Assembly (NCBI RefSeq): GCF_001278035.1
Contig: NZ_CP009452.1
Span: 4,311,501-4,375,500 of the forward strand
Source of the DNA: Sphingopyxis sp. 113P3
Lineage (GTDB): Bacteria; Pseudomonadota; Alphaproteobacteria; Sphingomonadales; Sphingomonadaceae
DNA length: 64,000 nucleotides
Direction of reading: 5' to 3'
The notes under the pieces are model-generated. The model was given only the letters and a program-made list of their open reading frames with translations, ran no database searches and was not told the DNA's origin. Positions 45,953 to 55,739 of the stretch are shown here, one piece after another (the stretch's first letter is position 1; each line of letters starts with the position of its first letter). The translations under genes and the position numbers were made by a program.

Positions 45953-48502
45953 ATGACCCGCGAAACGCGCTTTGGCGCCCTGGCCGCCGACGCCCGATGG
46001 CAGGCGGCGTGGGAGCGTGCGAACAGCTTTGCCACCACCGACTCCGGCGACAAGCCCAAGGCCTATATTCTGGAGATGTTCCCCTATCCGTCGGGGCGCA
46101 TCCACATGGGGCATGTGCGCAACTACACGATGGGCGATGTGCTTGCCCGCTTCAAGCGGATGACGGGGCATGACGTCCTTCACCCCATGGGCTGGGACGC
46201 ATTCGGCATGCCCGCCGAAAATGCGGCGATGGAAAAGGGTGTCCACCCGAACGGCTGGACCCGAGCGAACATCGAGGCAATGCGCGGCCAGCTGAAGCGG
46301 CTTGGTCTTGCGATCGACTGGAACCGCGAACTCGCGACGTGCGACGCCGACTATTACGGACAGGAACAGGCGCTGTTCCTCGATCTTTTCGCGGCCGGGC
46401 TCGTCACGCGCAAGGAAAGCTACGTCAACTGGGACCCCGTCGACATGACCGTGCTCGCCAATGAGCAGGTGATCGATGGCCGTGGCTGGCGCTCGGGCGC
46501 GCTGGTCGAGAAGAAGAAGCTGTCGCAGTGGTTCCTCAAGATCACCGACTTCGCCGACGCGCTGCTCGAGGGGCTGAAGAGCCTCGACCAGTGGCCCGAC
46601 AAGGTGCGGCTGATGCAGGAAAACTGGATCGGCAAGTCGCAGGGTCTCGAATTCTCCTTCAGGCTCGCCGGCGGCGCGCCGGGGTTCGAGGTGTTCACGA
46701 CCCGTCCCGACACGCTCTACGGCGCAAGCTTCGCAGCGATTTCGCCAGACCATCCGCTTGCCGAACGCCTCGCGAAGGATTCGCCCGAACTCGCGGCCTT
46801 CATCGCCGAGTGCCGCCGTCAGGGAACCTCGGCCGAGCAGCTTGAAACCGCTGAGAAGCTGGGTTTTGACACCGGCTTGGCAGTCGAGCACCCGCTCGAT
46901 CGCGACTGGCACCTGCCCGTGTGGGTCGTCAATTATGTGCTGATGGATTATGGTACCGGCGCGATTTTCGGCTGTCCGGCGCACGACCAGCGCGACCTCG
47001 ACTTCGCGCGCAAATATGACCTTCCCGTCCACCGCGTCATCGCTGACGGTGAAGAGGATGGGCAAGTCTTTCACAGCGACGAGGCCTATGTCGGCCCCGG
47101 GCGTCTCGTGAATAGCCATTTCCTCAACGGCATGAGCATCGATGAGGCCAAGGCGGCTGTGATCGCGCGCGCGGAACATGAGGGTTGGGGCAAGGGCACG
47201 ACCGTGTGGCGCCTGCGCGACTGGGGCGTGTCGCGCCAGCGCTATTGGGGGACCCCGATCCCCTTCATTCATTGCAGCAGCTGCGGGCTGGTGCCCGTGC
47301 CGAAGAGCGAGCTTCCCGTCACGCTGCCCGAGGACGCCGATTTCTCGGTCCCCGGCAATCCGCTCGACCGTCATCCAACCTGGAAGCATGTCGCCTGCCC
47401 GTCGTGTGGCGGCGAGGCGGTGCGCGAGACCGACACGCTCGACACCTTCGTTGATTCTTCCTGGTATTTCTTGCGTTTCGCATCGGCCCCGTCGGACCGG
47501 CCCTTCGATCCGCAGGTGATCCAGCGCTGGTTGCCTGTCGATCAATATATCGGCGGCATCGAGCATGCGATCCTCCACCTGCTCTACGCGCGCTTCTGGA
47601 CGCGTGCGCTGAACAAGCTCGGGATGATCGATATTAAGGAGCCCTTCGCCAGCCTCTTTACGCAGGGCATGGTGACCCACGAAACCTATTCCCGCGCACA
47701 GGGCGAGGGGCTGCCGCCGCTTTATTTCACTCCCGACGAGGTGGCGCGTTCCCCTGAGGGCGCGACGCTTCTCGCAGATGGTGAGCCCGTCGAGGTCGGC
47801 CGCGTCGTCAAGATGTCGAAGTCGAAGAAGAATGTCGTCGATCCTGACGCCATCCTCGATCAGTACGGCGCCGACGCCGCGCGCTGGTTCATGCTCTCCG
47901 ACAGCCCTCCCGACCGCGACCTGCCGTGGAGCGAGGCCGGGATCGAGGGAGCCTGGCGCTTCGTTCAGCGCCTGTGGCGCCTGTTTGGCGAGACGGAGAA
48001 TGCCGGCGACGGCGGCGAGGATATCGCGCTCGCTCGCAAGCTCCACCGCGCAATCGCCGGGGTCGCCGCCGATATCGAGGCGTTGGGTTTCAACAAGGCC
48101 GTGGCAAAGATCCACGCGCTTGCCAACGACATCGAAAAGGCGGTGCCCTCGGCCACGCGGGCCGAGGCGTGCCGGACCTTGATCCTCCTCGTCGCGCCGA
48201 TGATGCCGCACCTTGCCGAAGAGGCGTGGGCTGCGCTCCCCGATGCGCAGCGGACTAGCCCGTTGGTCGCGCACGCCGCCTGGCCTACCGCAAATCCGGC
48301 ACTGCTCGCCGACGACGAGGTCACGATCGTGATCCAGGTCGCAGGCAAGCGCCGTGACGAAATCACGCTCGCAAAGGGGCTGGACAGGAATGCGGTCGAG
48401 GCTGCGGCTCTCGCGCGCCCGCGCATCGCGGAACTGCTCGGCGGCGTAGCGCCGAAGAAGGTGATTGTGGTCCCCGACCGTCTGGTCAATATTGTCCCCT
48501 AA
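45953..48502 (+). CDS. leuS: Leucine--tRNA ligase
   Basis: Class I synthetase, 849 residues. HIGH is HMGH in [14 protein letters not shown] and KMSKS is KMSKSKKN. The CP1 editing domain includes [10 protein letters not shown]. The C-terminal anticodon-binding and leucine-specific domains are complete. It begins 50 bp after the DUF3576 gene; lptE starts two bases after its stop, so leuS-lptE-holA form one operon. Confidence 0.97.
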   Translation: MTRETRFGALAADARWQAAWERANSFATTDSGDKPKAYILEMFPYPSGRIHMGHVRNYTMGDVLARFKRMTGHDVLHPMGWDAFGMPAENAAMEKGVHPNGWTRANIEAMRGQLKRLGLAIDWNRELATCDADYYGQEQALFLDLFAAGLVTRKESYVNWDPVDMTVLANEQVIDGRGWRSGALVEKKKLSQWFLKITDFADALLEGLKSLDQWPDKVRLMQENWIGKSQGLEFSFRLAGGAPGFEVFTTRPDTLYGASFAAISPDHPLAERLAKDSPELAAFIAECRRQGTSAEQLETAEKLGFDTGLAVEHPLDRDWHLPVWVVNYVLMDYGTGAIFGCPAHDQRDLDFARKYDLPVHRVIADGEEDGQVFHSDEAYVGPGRLVNSHFLNGMSIDEAKAAVIARAEHEGWGKGTTVWRLRDWGVSRQRYWGTPIPFIHCSSCGLVPVPKSELPVTLPEDADFSVPGNPLDRHPTWKHVACPSCGGEAVRETDTLDTFVDSSWYFLRFASAPSDRPFDPQVIQRWLPVDQYIGGIEHAILHLLYARFWTRALNKLGMIDIKEPFASLFTQGMVTHETYSRAQGEGLPPLYFTPDEVARSPEGATLLADGEPVEVGRVVKMSKSKKNVVDPDAILDQYGADAARWFMLSDSPPDRDLPWSEAGIEGAWRFVQRLWRLFGETENAGDGGEDIALARKLHRAIAGVAADIEALGFNKAVAKIHALANDIEKAVPSATRAEACRTLILLVAPMMPHLAEEAWAALPDAQRTSPLVAHAAWPTANPALLADDEVTIVIQVAGKRRDEITLAKGLDRNAVEAAALARPRIAELLGGVAPKKVIVVPDRLVNIVP

Positions 48503-48503
48503 G

Positions 48504-49040
48504 ATGCGCGCCTTCCTTGTCTCCTGCCTCGTTGCCCTTTCGCTGCCGCTCGGCGGCTGCGGGCTCCGTCCGCTCTACGCAAGCGGCGCGAAGGGCGGGG
48601 TGGCAACGATGCTCGCCGACATCGATGTCGGTCCGATCGAGGGACATTCGGGCTGGCTCGTCCGTAACGCGCTGCGCGACCGTTTTGTCGCGGCGCAGGG
48701 CGGGCGGGGCGAAGGCAATCGCTACCGGCTCGATGTGAGGCTTGAAGACAGCATCACCGGCTTCGGCGTCCGCTCCGACGACGCCGTGACGCGTGAGCGG
48801 CGGACGCTGCGCGCGCGCTACCAGCTTGTTGATTCGCAAACCAACCAGGTGCTGCTCGACGCGACCGCCGCGCAGGACGCCGGCATCGACGTCGTCGGTA
48901 GCGAATATGCGACGATCGCTGCCGAAAACTCGTCGCTTGAGCGACTGGCGTCGGGGATTGCCGACCAGATCGTCGCGCGGCTCGCGGTCTACGCGAACCG
49001 CGGCGGACCCGCGGCTGCACCTGCCAACCCCTCTCCGTGA
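48504..49040 (+). CDS. lptE: LPS assembly lipoprotein LptE
   Basis: Outer-membrane lipoprotein that plugs LptD and helps insert LPS. 178 residues, beginning with a lipoprotein signal whose lipobox is LGGC (CLVALSLPLGGCGLRPLY, the Cys-Gly-Leu-Arg-Pro-Leu-Tyr being a family hallmark). The mature domain has RYRLDVRLEDSITGFGVRSDDAVTR and RARYQLVDSQTNQVLLDATA. The stop overlaps the holA GTG by 4 bp. Identity is supported by the leuS-lptE-holA order seen in many bacteria. Confidence 0.92.
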   Translation: MRAFLVSCLVALSLPLGGCGLRPLYASGAKGGVATMLADIDVGPIEGHSGWLVRNALRDRFVAAQGGRGEGNRYRLDVRLEDSITGFGVRSDDAVTRERRTLRARYQLVDSQTNQVLLDATAAQDAGIDVVGSEYATIAAENSSLERLASGIADQIVARLAVYANRGGPAAAPANPSP

Positions 49041-50068
49041 AGACGGTCAAGCCCGCTGAGCTCGAACGCCAGACCCGGCTCGACCCCGCGGTTCGCCTGA
49101 CCCTGCTGACCGGTCCGGATGACGCGACAATGAACGCTGTGGCGGCGCGGCTCGTTGCGCTTGCGGGCAAGGAGGCCGAGCGGCTCGACCTTTCCTCCTC
49201 GCAGCTTGGGCAGGACCCGTCGCTGCTTGCTGCCGAAGCGGCGTCGATGTCGCTCTTCGCCGCCCAGCGCGTGATCCGGCTCGAGATCACGGGAAGCGGC
49301 GACGATTGCGTCGAGGCGGTCGCAGCGCTGATGGCTGCCGAAACCGCCGTCAATCCGGTGATAGCGACTGGGGCCACGATAACCGCCAAGTCCAAACTGG
49401 TGAAGCTGATCGAAGGGTCGAACCATGCGGTCGCTGCCATCTGCTACCAGCCCGACCGCCGCGCGCTCGTGGGCATTGCGATTGCGGCCGCCGAAGAACA
49501 GGGGCTGAAGCTTGCCAATGCGGAGGCGCAGCTGCTCGTCGATCTTGTCTCGGGCGATCAGGCACTGATGCGGCGCGAGCTGGAAAAGATCGCGCTCTAT
49601 CTCGACGCTGCGCGCGATCGGCAGCGGCAGGTCACCGCCGCCGATATCGCCGCACTGGGCGCTGCGACCCACGAGGAAGATGTCAGCATGTGCATCAACG
49701 TCGCGCTCGGCGGCAAGGTGCGCGAACTTCCGGACATGCTGGCACAGGCGGCAGCTGTCGGAGTTGCCGAGATTCGCATCATCCGTGCGCTCGCCATACG
49801 CACGATGCAGCTCGCGCGGCTGCGCGCAGAGGTTGATGCGGGCGCGCACCCTGCAACGGTGGTGTCGGCGCGCAGCAGCGGTGTCTTCTGGAAAGAGCGC
49901 GATGCCGTCACCGCACAGCTCCACATCTGGGATTCGCTCCGCATCGCTCGGCTGATGAGCCGGTTGCTCGACTGCGAGCGAGCGCTCAAGGCGTCGGGTA
50001 CCGCGGGCGCCGTGCTGTTTCGCAAGTTGATGACCGATATCGCCTGGCAGGCCGCGAGGGCACGCTAA
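49037..50068 (+). CDS. holA: DNA polymerase III subunit delta
   Basis: Clamp-loader subunit that opens the beta clamp. 343 residues with an AAA+-like domain lacking a functional Walker A (LTGPDDATMNAVAARLVALAG), the SLFAAQRVIRLEITG segment that contacts the clamp, and the collar domain (LARLRAEVDAG...ARSSGVFWKERDAV). Starts at a GTG that shares GTGA with the lptE stop. Confidence 0.92.
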   Translation: MKTVKPAELERQTRLDPAVRLTLLTGPDDATMNAVAARLVALAGKEAERLDLSSSQLGQDPSLLAAEAASMSLFAAQRVIRLEITGSGDDCVEAVAALMAAETAVNPVIATGATITAKSKLVKLIEGSNHAVAAICYQPDRRALVGIAIAAAEEQGLKLANAEAQLLVDLVSGDQALMRRELEKIALYLDAARDRQRQVTAADIAALGAATHEEDVSMCINVALGGKVRELPDMLAQAAAVGVAEIRIIRALAIRTMQLARLRAEVDAGAHPATVVSARSSGVFWKERDAVTAQLHIWDSLRIARLMSRLLDCERALKASGTAGAVLFRKLMTDIAWQAARAR

Positions 50069-50103
50069 GCGCCGCCCTCTTTTGCCAGAGGGAAAGAGGC
50101 GAG

Positions 50104-51921
50104 TTACGCCCCGGCCTCGCGCGCTTCGAGTCGTGCCTTGGGGTCGTCGGGCGGTACGAAGCTCCAGAGCGTATCGCCTGCATCGACGCTTGGCCGGTGC
50201 TGGACCGAGAATACTGCAAGGTCACCCGAGGCGCGCACCACCGCCAGCGTGTCGCCGCCCGACGCCTTCATGCGTGCGACGTAATCGGCATAGGTGAATT
50301 TCTCCGTGATCTTCGTCCGGCCAAAGGTCCAGCCGGCCAGCAGCCGGTCGAGCTGTTCCTCGATCGGCGTGCCTGCGAGCGTGAGCACGCGCCCGCGCCG
50401 CTGGTTGCCGGGTCGCGCCACGCCGATCATTCGACTGACCCGGTCGTGCCCGACCTCGGGGGCCAGTTCGCTGCACACCAGCGCGTTGTAGGCGTCGTTG
50501 TCGGTAGCCGCGATCAGCTGCTGGTAGCGGCCCATGTCGAGATGGTCGTCGTGCGTCTCGTCCAATATGTCGCCGTGATAGACCGGCAGGCCGGCGCGCC
50601 GCGCGCGGCGCAGTGCAAACAGGCTCGTGTCGGCAATCAGTACGTCGCGCTCCTGCGCCTTGATGAACTGGGCAAAGGCGATCGTCCAGCTGTTGGCGCC
50701 GACGAGCAGCACGCCGTCGCCCTTGCCGCGGTCGAGCCCCAGCCAGCGCGCGAAGGGAGCGGCGGTGAAGCCGTGGGCAAAGATCGTCGCAATCACCACC
50801 GCAAAGGAAAGCGGCACCAGCGCCTCGGCGCCCGGTATGCCATAATCGGAAAGGCGCAGCGCGAACAGGCCGGTCACCGCCGCGGCGACGATACCGCGCG
50901 GCGCGATCCACGCGACAAAAAGCCGCTCCTTGAATGGAATGCGCGTGAAGAGCAGGGCGAGCATGATCGTCAGCGGACGCACGACGAACAGCAGCAGGAC
51001 CAGGAAGAGGACGAAGCGCGCCTGGAAATTGGTGACCACGGTCCAATCGAGCGTTGCCGAAAGAATGATGAATACGCCCGACACGAGGAGGACGGTCAGA
51101 TCCTCCTTGAAGCGCAGCAGCATGTGGCTTGAATCGGTTTCGCGGTTCGCCATCACCACGCCCATCACGGTGACGGTGATCAAGCCGGTTTCGTGCATGA
51201 TGACATCGGCAAAGACGAAGGCGGCGATCACCGTGGTCAGCAGTACCGGCGCCTTCAGATATTCAGGCACCCACCCCCGTACGAAGGCGGAGGTCAGCGT
51301 GAAAGCCGCACCGCCGCCGATCAGCATTGCCAGCACGCTCGCCGCTACGACGTCGGTGGCGATGGCGATGCCGTTCGCCTGCGCCCCGCCGTGAGTGATA
51401 TAGGCGTAGATACCAACCGCGAGCAGCGCCCCGATCGGGTCGTTCACGATGGCTTCCCATTTCAGCATATGCTTGACGCGCGGGGTGATATTGAGCGAGC
51501 GGAGCATCGGCACGACCACCGTCGGACCCGTGACGACCATGATGCCGCCGAACAGCGCTGCGATCTCGAGCGGCAGGCCTGCCCCGTAATAGGCGGCCGC
51601 GGTGCCGAGCGCCCAGCCCACTGGCACGCCGACGAAGACGAGCATGAACACCGCGACGCCGGCGTGGCGAAGCTCGCGAAACTTCAACGTGAGCCCGCCC
51701 TCGAATAGGATAACCGCGACCGCGAGCTTGATCATCGGTTCTCGCAGCGCGCCGAAATCCTGTTCAGGGTGGAGAAGCCCCAGAACCGGGCCGGCGACGA
51801 TGCCCGCGATCAGCATCAACGCGATCGCGGGTCGACCGGTGCGCCACGCGATCCACTGGGCGCCGATGCCGATGACCCCGATGAGGGCGATTTTGACGAG
51901 CAGGGAGTCGATTGCAAACAT
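50104..51921 (-). CDS. Cation:proton antiporter with TrkA-N domain (CPA family)
   Basis: 605 residues. An N-terminal CPA1/CPA2-type exchanger with about twelve helices (1-400) has AVAVILFEGGLTLKF, MVVTGPTVVVPMLRSL and NDPIGALLAVG, matching NhaP-type Na+(K+)/H+ antiporters. It is followed by a Rossmann-like TrkA-N regulatory region (about 405-500, VLLVGANSWTIAFAQ) and a C-terminal domain (about 530-605). It probably handles Na+ or K+ and pH at the inner membrane. It reads away from the convergent holA and is separated from the TonB-dependent receptor by a terminator. Confidence 0.88.
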   Translation of the reverse strand: MFAIDSLLVKIALIGVIGIGAQWIAWRTGRPAIALMLIAGIVAGPVLGLLHPEQDFGALREPMIKLAVAVILFEGGLTLKFRELRHAGVAVFMLVFVGVPVGWALGTAAAYYGAGLPLEIAALFGGIMVVTGPTVVVPMLRSLNITPRVKHMLKWEAIVNDPIGALLAVGIYAYITHGGAQANGIAIATDVVAASVLAMLIGGGAAFTLTSAFVRGWVPEYLKAPVLLTTVIAAFVFADVIMHETGLITVTVMGVVMANRETDSSHMLLRFKEDLTVLLVSGVFIILSATLDWTVVTNFQARFVLFLVLLLFVVRPLTIMLALLFTRIPFKERLFVAWIAPRGIVAAAVTGLFALRLSDYGIPGAEALVPLSFAVVIATIFAHGFTAAPFARWLGLDRGKGDGVLLVGANSWTIAFAQFIKAQERDVLIADTSLFALRRARRAGLPVYHGDILDETHDDHLDMGRYQQLIAATDNDAYNALVCSELAPEVGHDRVSRMIGVARPGNQRRGRVLTLAGTPIEEQLDRLLAGWTFGRTKITEKFTYADYVARMKASGGDTLAVVRASGDLAVFSVQHRPSVDAGDTLWSFVPPDDPKARLEAREAGA

Positions 51922-51960
51922 GGCGCGGAGCCTAAGACATGGCGCGAAAAAGACGCCACA

Positions 51961-52002
51961 AAAAAGCGACCGCCCGCTTGCCGTAAGGAAAGCGGGCGGC
52001 CC
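51961..52002 (-). terminator. Intrinsic terminator of the TonB-dependent receptor gene
   Basis: On the minus strand CCGCCCGCTT (51999-51990) pairs with AAGCGGGCGG (51979-51970), and the transcript then reads TCGCTTTTTTG. It sits just after the receptor's stop, before the antiporter gene. Confidence 0.8.
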
Positions 52003-52025
52003 CTTCTTTCAGCGAAGCTTTGCGA

Positions 52026-54827
52026 TCAGAATTTGCCGCGCAGCGTCACGCCATAGGTCCTCGGCTCCGCCAGGAACTGCGAGAAGATCTGGCGTCCGCC
52101 AGGAAATTGAGGGTCGGCGAAGGCGGCGCCAGTCGACGTCGCGCCTTCCTGGAAGGGCGAGTTGAAGGCAACCTGCGCATATTGCTTGTTGAACAAATTC
52201 TGCGCCCACAGCTCCACCGCCCAGCGCTCGCCTGGACCGCGCACGCCGACGCGCGCGTTGACGATCGCATAGCCGTCCTGCTCCTTCTGCGGGAACAGGT
52301 CGGAGCCGGTGTTATAGTCGCTCGACAGGCGGCCATCGAGATAGACGAGGCCGGTCAGTCCGCTGCTGCCGATCTCGGGCGTCCACGCGACGCTGCCGGT
52401 CGCGACCAGCTCAGGCGCGTTCGACATATTGTCGCCCGGCAGCTTGCGGAGCGCCTGATCGAGCGGCTCCCCGCTGCTGTTGCCCACCAGATTGTCGCGA
52501 TATTTGGTTCGGGCATAGGTCAGGCCCGCGGTCACGCGAAGGCTGCGCGCGGGAACCAGCGAGGCCTCGAGCTCGAACCCCTGCGAGCGCACGCCCCAGC
52601 TCACGTCATCAGCGGGGCAGGCGCCGGTCGTTGCCGCTGCTGCATTATAATTGGGCGCCCCGGTGAACTTGCTCTGATCGCGGTCGGCACCGCCCAGATC
52701 GCTCGAGCAACCGTTGATCGTCTGGACGATATAGGTTGAGCCGTTGAAGGTGTTGAGCTGGAAATTCTTGAAGTCCGACCGGAAGAAGGCCAGTCCCAGG
52801 CTGAACGGCCCCGTCGCATATTTGGCGCCCAGCTCATAGCTGTTCACCAGTTCGGGGTCGAACTGCAGGCTTCCGACCAGGGCCTGCGTGCCTGCCTGTC
52901 CGCCGAAGGGAATGATGGGGGACTTCAGCGCAGAGCGGTCAAGGTTGAAGCCGCCCGCCTTGTAGCCGCGCGCATAGCTCGCATAGACAAGGAGGTCCGG
53001 GGTCGGCTTCCACGACAGGATCGCAGTTCCGGTGAACTCGTCCTCGCTGCGCTGGTCATTGATCGACACGCCATCGAGTTCGGCCGTCGAATTGCCCTGG
53101 CAAGCAAGGCCGATCAGTCCACCGGCAAGCGCCTTGGCCGTTGCGTTTGACGTCGCGCTCACCAGGTCGTCGAGAACCAGCCCCTGGATCTGCGGGCAGA
53201 CCACATTGTCGTTGGTGAAGCTTGCCGAGAACTTCTTCTTGTCGTGAGTGTACCGCAGGCCGAAGGTGAAATCGATCGTGTCGGTGACGTGGAAGATATT
53301 GTGGGTGAACAGCGCCCAGTTGGTGTCATTCTGATAATAGCGATCATTGATGCTGCCGAGGTCACTGAGTCCGTCCAGGAGATTGAAGGCGGCGATGATG
53401 TCGGGGCCCGACGCGCCGCTCGCGGCGGCAATTGTTGCGGGACCGACGCCGGGGACGGCGCACAGCGGGCTGTTGGGCGAATAGAGGCCCGCAAGACCGC
53501 CGCCCGAAACGATACGGCAGGTAGCAAAACGGCCATATTGCGTGCCGAAGCGAATATTATCACGCACCGTCAGCTTCTCGTTGGCGTAGAAGCCGCCGAT
53601 GAGCCAGTCGAGCTTGCCGTTGAAGGCCTCGCCGTTCAGCCGCACTTCCTGAGTGAAAGTGTGGAACTGGCGATAGGCGTCCGGATCGTCGGCACGATAG
53701 AGAATATCGACCGAGCCGTAATCGAGGTCGCCGGCCTGGCTTGACCGGTATTCGCGATAGGCGGTGATCGAGGTCAGCGTCGCGCCGCCAAAATCATAAT
53801 CGATCTGGCCCGAAAAGCCGTAATCCTTTGTCTTGCCAGCGTAGCTGCGGCCCGGTGTAACCGACAGGGTCCGCTGGTAACCTTGATTGAAAGCGCCCGG
53901 GTCCTGGCCGAGGTCGATCAGGACTTGGGTGATGCTGTTCGTCGTCGGCGTCGCGGGAATTCCGGGATTGTTGAGGTCGCCGATATAGGGGTTGACGCTG
54001 TTGTCGATATAGATTGCGCCGCAGCATTTCTCGTCGCGGAACGTATAGTCGGCGATGAGCCGGATCGAGAGCGCGTCGGTCGGTTCGAACAACAGCTGGC
54101 CGCGCAGGAAATAGCGGTCGCGGTCATTGATATCGGTGTTGTTCGCCGGATCCTTGTAGAAGCCGTCACGCTTGACCCAAACCCCGTCGAGGCGAGCAGC
54201 GAGCGTATCGCTGATGGGCCCGGTCACACTCGCGGCGGCGCGCCAATAGTCATAATTGCCATAGGTGATCTCGCCGGTTCCCCCGAAGGTGAATTCGGGC
54301 TTCTTCGAATAGATGCTGATGAGGCCCGCTGACGAGTTGCGTCCGCCCAGCGTGCCCTGCGGGCCACGCTGGACCTCGACGCGGTCGAGCTCGCCGAGCT
54401 CGTTGAGGCCAATGCCCGAACGCGAGCGATAAACACCGTCGATGAAGACCGGGACCGAGCTTTCGAGACCGGGGTTGTCGCCGACGGTGCCGATACCGCG
54501 GATACGGGCCGACCCGTTGGCCTCGCTGCCGGTCGACGACACGAGCAGCGACGGCGCGACCTGGTTGAGCTGGCGGATGTCGTTGGCCCCGCTGTTCTGC
54601 ATCGCCTCCGCACCCACCGCCGAGATGGCGACAGGGACGTCAGAGAGCAGCTGCGCGCGGCCCTGCGCGGTGACGACGATGACATCGCCTGAGGAATCAT
54701 CGGCCGCCGTGTCCTGGGCGGTGCTGTCCTGCGCAAAGGCGGGCGCCGCGGCCGCAGCAACCGCAAGTGAAACCCCGAGCGCGCTGGTACGCAAAAGACG
54801 GGCAGCAAGAAGGGAAGATGATTTCAT
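52026..54827 (-). CDS. TonB-dependent outer-membrane receptor
   Basis: 933 residues: signal peptide (1-32, ending AAPAFAQ), TonB box DVIVVTAQ (48-55), plug domain (about 60-165, with NPGLESSVPVFIDGVYRSRSG and RVEVQRGPQGTLGGRNSSAG), then a 22-strand barrel ending in FLAEPRTYGVTLRGKF with a C-terminal Phe. Extracellular loops carry several cysteines (CCG near 262; pairs later). This is the sphingomonad type that imports plant or aromatic compounds or chelated metals; the ligand cannot be assigned. RBS GAGAGGAG upstream of the ATG at 54827. A 156-bp gap precedes it. Confidence 0.93.
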   Translation of the reverse strand: MKSSSLLAARLLRTSALGVSLAVAAAAAPAFAQDSTAQDTAADDSSGDVIVVTAQGRAQLLSDVPVAISAVGAEAMQNSGANDIRQLNQVAPSLLVSSTGSEANGSARIRGIGTVGDNPGLESSVPVFIDGVYRSRSGIGLNELGELDRVEVQRGPQGTLGGRNSSAGLISIYSKKPEFTFGGTGEITYGNYDYWRAAASVTGPISDTLAARLDGVWVKRDGFYKDPANNTDINDRDRYFLRGQLLFEPTDALSIRLIADYTFRDEKCCGAIYIDNSVNPYIGDLNNPGIPATPTTNSITQVLIDLGQDPGAFNQGYQRTLSVTPGRSYAGKTKDYGFSGQIDYDFGGATLTSITAYREYRSSQAGDLDYGSVDILYRADDPDAYRQFHTFTQEVRLNGEAFNGKLDWLIGGFYANEKLTVRDNIRFGTQYGRFATCRIVSGGGLAGLYSPNSPLCAVPGVGPATIAAASGASGPDIIAAFNLLDGLSDLGSINDRYYQNDTNWALFTHNIFHVTDTIDFTFGLRYTHDKKKFSASFTNDNVVCPQIQGLVLDDLVSATSNATAKALAGGLIGLACQGNSTAELDGVSINDQRSEDEFTGTAILSWKPTPDLLVYASYARGYKAGGFNLDRSALKSPIIPFGGQAGTQALVGSLQFDPELVNSYELGAKYATGPFSLGLAFFRSDFKNFQLNTFNGSTYIVQTINGCSSDLGGADRDQSKFTGAPNYNAAAATTGACPADDVSWGVRSQGFELEASLVPARSLRVTAGLTYARTKYRDNLVGNSSGEPLDQALRKLPGDNMSNAPELVATGSVAWTPEIGSSGLTGLVYLDGRLSSDYNTGSDLFPQKEQDGYAIVNARVGVRGPGERWAVELWAQNLFNKQYAQVAFNSPFQEGATSTGAAFADPQFPGGRQIFSQFLAEPRTYGVTLRGKF

Positions 54828-54983
54828 GGTGGCACTCCTCTCAACAATTTTTTTTCGTTGCGCGAAGAAACATACCCAAACTGCGCGCCTGTTCCAGCGA
54901 CGGCGAGCGGTTTCGGCGATTGTTTTTCGGAGTGATGCAATAAGGCCACAGGCCTGAAAGACGCGGATTTTCCTGGCCGGAAG

Positions 54984-55700
54984 CTAGGCCTGGGCGCGAA
55001 CCCGGCGTGCCGTAGCGTCATCTCGCTCCCGGCGGATACACGGAAGGCGGAGCAGCCGTCCGCCCGCCGCGAGCATCGCCTGATAGGGTCCGGCAAAATT
55101 TTCCGCGATCGCGTCATGGCCGACGTCGAGGCCACCGGTAAAGCTGCCGAAGGCGGGGAGAATCAGCCGCTGGTCATTGCCCGCGAAGCAGGGTCGCGAC
55201 ACACCGCGCCCGCGCACCGTCAGGCGGAGCTTGGGGTGGAAATGCCCTGATATTTCGGCGCGGGTCTCATCGGCGCGGCACTGGTGGCGGAACACGATGC
55301 CGTCGATAACCATCTCTTCGGTGACCTCGCCGCCCCATGCACCGCCCGCAAAGCCGTCGTGATTGCCCGCGATCCAGACGATTCGGGTCGCGGTCGCCTG
55401 CGCGGCAAGCCGCGCCGCAACCGCTGGAGCTATGCGCTCGGCCGCCGCCACGTCGTGGAAACTGTCGCCAAGACACCAGATCGCGCGCGCGCCCGTTTCG
55501 GTTGCGAGGCGCGCCAGTCGGTCGAGCGTGTCGTGGCTGTCATAGGGAGGCAGCGGCTGGCCGTGTCCAGCGTACCAGCTTGCCTTTTCCAGATGCAGGT
55601 CGGCGACGATCAGCGCTGCATGACGGGGCCAGAACAGCGCCCGGTCGGCGAGCAAGACGAAGGTCTGGCCGGCAAAAGAAAGGGTAGCGGCGGGCGGCAT
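54984..55700 (-). CDS. pdeM: Ligase-associated DNA damage response endonuclease PdeM
   Basis: Metallophosphoesterase of the PdeM family, which accompanies an Lhr-like helicase and an ATP-dependent DNA ligase in an uncharacterised repair pathway of many proteobacteria. 238 residues with ADLHLEK, GDSFHD, GNHDG and SGHFHPK carrying the metal-binding Asp, His and Asn. It lies in a run with the double-DTGA protease and the lhr-type helicase; no ligase or exonuclease partner is in the window. Confidence 0.9.
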   Translation of the reverse strand: MPPAATLSFAGQTFVLLADRALFWPRHAALIVADLHLEKASWYAGHGQPLPPYDSHDTLDRLARLATETGARAIWCLGDSFHDVAAAERIAPAVAARLAAQATATRIVWIAGNHDGFAGGAWGGEVTEEMVIDGIVFRHQCRADETRAEISGHFHPKLRLTVRGRGVSRPCFAGNDQRLILPAFGSFTGGLDVGHDAIAENFAGPYQAMLAAGGRLLRLPCIRRERDDATARRVRAQA

Positions 55701-55739
55701 GCTGCCGCTATGACGCGGCCGGCGTCCCGCGGCAAGCGG

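Noticed and set aside
45926..48274. Long open frame (782 codons) antisense to leuS
   Set aside because: It mirrors leuS codon bias in high-GC DNA, has no family resemblance, and leuS is a certain gene. The same holds for long frames opposite pgmG, pepP, ribD/ribE, rpoN and the Lhr-type helicase.
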